A stretch of 64,000 nt of DNA from an uncultured Clostridia bacterium (lineage in GTDB: Bacteria; Bacillota; Clostridia; Christensenellales; UBA1242). This document shows, in pieces, positions 61,742 to 64,000 of the stretch (positions are counted from its first letter, which is position 1; every line of letters starts with the position of its first letter). The stretch is taken from positions 383,599 through 447,598 of the forward strand of contig CAKVHF010000001.1 of the NCBI GenBank assembly GCA_934748015.1, given 5' to 3'. Below the pieces are notes generated by a model, which was not told the DNA's origin, did not search any database, and saw only the letters and a list, made by a program, of their open reading frames with translations. Both the position numbers and the translations under genes were made by a program.

Positions 61742-62411
61742 TTCGCTCACCTTCCTTAACCATGCTTATTACTATATTTGCAACCTCTGTAGCATCCATG
61801 TTGTCAGAATTAATATAGTACGAATCTACAGTCTGAACAAGCGGAGAAGTCTCTCTTGTTTTGTCCCTACGATCTCTCTCTTCTATCTCGTCCTTGATGC
61901 GATTATAATCATCCATAGTAAGTTTATCCGAATTCTTGCTATCATTAATTCTTCGCAGTGCTCGCACAGATGATGATGCGTCTAGATAGAATTTATATTT
62001 TGCATTTGGCAAGACTTCGCTAGTAATATCTCTACCTTCCATAATAACGCTTGACTTAGTTGCAACCTTCTGCTGAAGCGAAACGATGTATTTCCTAACT
62101 TCTGGATAAGCCGAACTGATCGAACACACATCGCTGACCTGCATAGAATATAATTTGTCAGTTACATCCACACCATTGGTTATAACATGTTGCTTACCAT
62201 CTATGTATTCTATATCAATATCCATGTTAGGCAAAGCATCAATAACTGCTTTCTTGTTATATTGGTCAATTCCGTTTTCTATCAAATAATATCCTACCGC
62301 TCTGTACAAAGCTCCTGTGTTAAGATGCAGAATATCCAAACTCTTGGCTACCATACTACATACGGTACTTTTGCCTGCTCCACTTGGTCCATCCAAAGCA
62401 ATTGTTATCAT
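61725..62411 (-). CDS. cmk: Cytidylate kinase
   Basis: 228 residues. Walker A G-P-S-G-A-G-K-S is at 8-15; L-N-T-G-A-L-Y-R-A, G-R-D-I-T and the lid R-D-R-R-D follow, as in bacterial CMP/dCMP kinase. It lies between rluB and plsC, the standard arrangement. GGGATAG precedes the ATG. Confidence 0.96.
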   Translation of the reverse strand: MITIALDGPSGAGKSTVCSMVAKSLDILHLNTGALYRAVGYYLIENGIDQYNKKAVIDALPNMDIDIEYIDGKQHVITNGVDVTDKLYSMQVSDVCSISSAYPEVRKYIVSLQQKVATKSSVIMEGRDITSEVLPNAKYKFYLDASSSVRALRRINDSKNSDKLTMDDYNRIKDEIEERDRRDKTRETSPLVQTVDSYYINSDNMDATEVANIVISMVKEGERNEKSN

Positions 62412-62429
62412 ATCTATCCCCTTTATATC

Positions 62430-63137
62430 CTATTTATTTTCGATTTTGTTATGCAATTGTTGCAAACTGTATGTTTCATACTTGCCGACTTTAAGTCCGC
62501 CAAGTGTAAGTCCACCTATTTTGATGCGTTTAAGCGAAACCACATTATGCCCGACAGAGTCGAACATCTTACGGATCTGTCTATTGCGTCCCTCGATTAT
62601 AGAGATCTGCCTCTTGTAACCGCTATCAATCTTGATGTCAGTAGTGATATGACACGGCAATGTTACCTGGTCGTCTATCAATACACCTTTTTCTAAGGAC
62701 CTTTTGTCTTCTATTGTTAACTTCTTATTGGTTACAATCTCATAAGTCTTAGGCGTTTTTTTGCTAGGATGAATGATACTATTAGCAAAATCTCCGTCAT
62801 TGGTTAAGATTATTAGTCCTTCAGTTTCATAATCAAGCCGACCAACTGGAAACACTTTTGGGTTGCCTGGTACAAAATCTACAACCAGCCTTCTCCCATG
62901 TCCATCGGAACACGAACAAAGCACATTTTTAGGCTTATTTAACACATAATACACTTTGGTTTCGACTGGTTTGACTATATTATTGTGGAACTCTACAACA
63001 TCATGATCCACATCGATGTCCGTTGCAAGATCTCTAACAACAGCACCATTGACCTTAATTGTCCCAGCCAAAATCAGTTCTTCTACTTTTCTTCTGCTAC
63101 CCAGTCCAACACTGGCTAAATACTTATTAATTCTCAT
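62430..63137 (-). CDS. rluB: 23S rRNA pseudouridine synthase RluB
   Basis: 235 residues. An N-terminal S4 domain (R-I-N-K-Y-L-A-S-V-G-L-G-S-R-R) is followed by the RsuA/RluB catalytic motif G-R-L-D-Y-E-T-E-G-L, whose Asp is the nucleophile, and a late G-R-N-R-Q-I-R-K-M. It modifies 23S rRNA. It is the first gene of the operon; scpB, often upstream, is not seen. Confidence 0.94.
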   Translation of the reverse strand: MRINKYLASVGLGSRRKVEELILAGTIKVNGAVVRDLATDIDVDHDVVEFHNNIVKPVETKVYYVLNKPKNVLCSCSDGHGRRLVVDFVPGNPKVFPVGRLDYETEGLIILTNDGDFANSIIHPSKKTPKTYEIVTNKKLTIEDKRSLEKGVLIDDQVTLPCHITTDIKIDSGYKRQISIIEGRNRQIRKMFDSVGHNVVSLKRIKIGGLTLGGLKVGKYETYSLQQLHNKIENK

Positions 63138-63293
63138 ATTTTCTATTTTACAATATTGTTACAATTTTTCATAACAAAATAAGTTAATATTTCAATTAAT
63201 TATGTAAATTTATCACCTAAATACAGTCACTACAAAGTATAAAAATAAGAAAGCAAAAATTTAAAAATTTTTTAAAAATTATGTAAAAAATTA

Positions 63294-63322
63294 TTGACAA
63301 TGCTAATCAATAATGATATCAT
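63294..63322 (+). promoter_or_regulatory. Promoter of tRNA-Ala and tRNA-Ile
   Basis: TTGACA (63294-63299), 17 bases, TATCAT (63317-63322), about 30 bases before tRNA-Ala. Confidence 0.8.
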
Positions 63323-63351
63323 ACTATTGCGTTTGATTTAAAAGACGCTAT

Positions 63352-63428
63352 GGGGGTATAGCTCAGCTGGCTAGAGCACCTGCCTTGCAAGCAGGGGGTC
63401 AAGAGTTCGAATCTCTTTATCTCCACCA
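63352..63428 (+). tRNA. tRNA-Ala (UGC anticodon)
   Basis: Acceptor GGGGGTA/TATCTCC with G-U pairs, anticodon loop CTTGCAA, standard D and T arms, encoded CCA. Confidence 0.95.
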
Positions 63429-63470
63429 CAATTTATTTGACAGATGATAAAGTCGATAAAACATATGTAT

Positions 63471-63547
63471 AGGGATGTAGCTCAGCCGGTTAGAGCACCA
63501 CTCTGATAAGGTGGGGGTCGGTGGTTCGAGTCCACTCATCCCTACCA
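63471..63547 (+). tRNA. tRNA-Ile (GAU anticodon)
   Basis: Acceptor AGGGATG/CATCCCT, anticodon loop CTGATAA giving GAU, encoded CCA. Ala/Ile pairs of these anticodons often sit in rRNA spacers; no rRNA is in the window. Confidence 0.95.
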
Positions 63548-63554
63548 TAAAACA

Positions 63555-63575
63555 AATCAGCGTTTGGCTGATTTT
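63555..63575 (+). terminator. Terminator of the tRNA-Ala/tRNA-Ile transcript
   Basis: AATCAGC (63555-63561) pairs with GCTGATT (63567-63573), then T. The same hairpin recurs at 63633-63651 with loop ATTTA and in the second copy of the repeat. Confidence 0.8.
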
Positions 63576-63578
63576 TTT

Positions 63579-63631
63579 GTTTTGATAGGGATATAAGGCA
63601 TATAAGTTGGTAGTTATATAACTATCAAAAC
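63579..63631 (+). repeat. 53-base hairpin element with 10-base terminal inverted repeats
   Basis: GTTTTGATAG (63579-63588) is the inverse of CTATCAAAAC (63622-63631). The element is flanked on both sides by near-identical terminator hairpins, as if a small palindromic element had inserted with duplication of its target. Confidence 0.5.
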
Positions 63632-63719
63632 AAATCAGCATTTAGCTGATTTTTTTGTTTATCCCCCACCTTAATGTGCTTATTCTTAAGCACATGCCAT
63701 GCATTATGATAACAATGCT

Positions 63720-63844
63720 ATTAGAGTGGAACGTTGGAGCCGAGCGATAGCGAATGCCATTCTTCCGTCAGGCGGAATATAAGTGGGGGTCGGGGTAGTC
63801 GGGTACCCTGCCCGACACGGAGCCGAGTCCACTCATCCCTACCA
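63720..63844 (+). pseudogene. Disrupted tRNA-Ile copy with G+C-rich inserts
   Basis: Fragments of tRNA-Ile occur in order: T-T-A-G-A-G (63721), A-T-A-A-G then GTGGGGGTCGG (63783-63793), then CGAGTCC to CCTACCA (63824 on). Between them are hairpin-forming inserts, including GTCGGG/CCCGAC (63799-63815 region), and a direct repeat GGAGCCGAG (63736 and 63819). No intact cloverleaf can form. Confidence 0.6.
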
Positions 63845-64000
63845 TAAAACAAATCAGCGTTTGGCTGATTTTTTTGTTTTGATAGGGATATAAGGCATAT
63901 AAGTTGGTAGTTATATAACTATCAAAACAAATCAGCATTTAGCTGATTTTTTTGTTTATCCCCCACCTTAATGTGCTTATTCTTAAGCACATGCCATGCA

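Larger units (their letters stand above)
63527..64000 (+). repeat. Tandem duplication of the tRNA-Ile 3' end and downstream terminators
   Basis: 63527-63703 and 63824-64000 are identical over 177 bases as read (offset 297). The unit begins in the T arm of tRNA-Ile and ends with GCATGCCATGCA-type sequence at the window edge, so the array may continue. The 120 bases between copies are G+C rich. Confidence 0.85.

Noticed and set aside
63417..63641. 74-codon minus-strand frame over tRNA-Ile
   Set aside because: Antisense of the tRNA and its terminator; no ribosome-binding site.

Overview
The window reads as chromosome of an uncultured, low-GC, endospore-forming Clostridia-like Firmicute. The reasons are the sporulation genes (sigG, spoIVB, yqfC/yqfD, a spoVB-like flippase, a SPOCS-like spore protein), the absence of any outer-membrane gene, strong GGAGG ribosome-binding sites, tRNA genes that encode their own CCA ends, and short U-tailed hairpin terminators. 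A Christensenellales-type gut lineage is my guess at the taxon; the sequence does not prove it. Most genes lie on the minus strand. Plus-strand islands are 19.8-23.2 kb, 32-33 kb, 40.6-43.2 kb, 47.3-50.7 kb and 52.0-53.3 kb.

1-5 kb: a surface-protein module. Four paralogous proteins, each with one membrane or signal helix and a beta-rich domain starting with an S-M-x-V-[TS]-Y-type motif, are followed by a SipW-like signal peptidase that runs off the left edge. It resembles the Bacillus tapA-sipW-tasA matrix-fibre system. 5.2-9.8 kb: a structured GC-rich element, a 50-residue basic protein, sigG, and a shortened yqfC-yqfD-ybeY-era cluster. 9.9-15.1 kb: a zinc-peptidase-like protein with clpX, clpP and tig. 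15.2-19.3 kb: small membrane proteins, queH, a His-rich metal permease, a membrane-anchored Mrr-like nuclease and mscS. 19.8-23.2 kb: an M64-peptidase surface protein split by a frameshift at an A6 run. 23.4-24.1 kb: six tRNA genes. 24.3-31.7 kb: phosphodiesterase, plsY with a coiled-coil tail, der, and a type IIA topoisomerase pair. 32-40.5 kb: isolated murG, a CobW GTPase, yebC, an rRNA methyltransferase, infC-rpmI-rplT with leader attenuator, spoIVB, a GNAT-like protein and a LysM protein. 40.6-53.3 kb: spoVB-like/DUF421/DUF4363 operon, a degenerate Ppx/GppA protein, ferredoxin, two half-size TauE genes, a 1140-residue transmembrane surface protein with a cytoplasmic coiled coil, a ComEC-like MBL hydrolase, ung and a DUF2726-like protein. 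53.3-58.7 kb: mraZ-rsmH-ftsL-PBP followed by glmM, a truncated division/cell-wall cluster with MraZ boxes. 59-63.1 kb: phosphoesterase, SPOCS-like spore protein, and rluB-cmk-plsC-dCMP deaminase. 63.3-64 kb: tRNA-Ala and tRNA-Ile, then a tandem duplication carrying a disrupted tRNA-Ile copy.

The most unusual items are the TasA/SipW-like module, two GC-rich multi-arm elements with matching ends that begin exactly at stop codons (6862-6953 and 37364-37517), a third element of similar shape (5290-5438), the frameshifted M64 protein, two unrelated fusions to long cytoplasmic coiled coils (PlsY and the 1140-residue protein), and the repeat array at the right edge.
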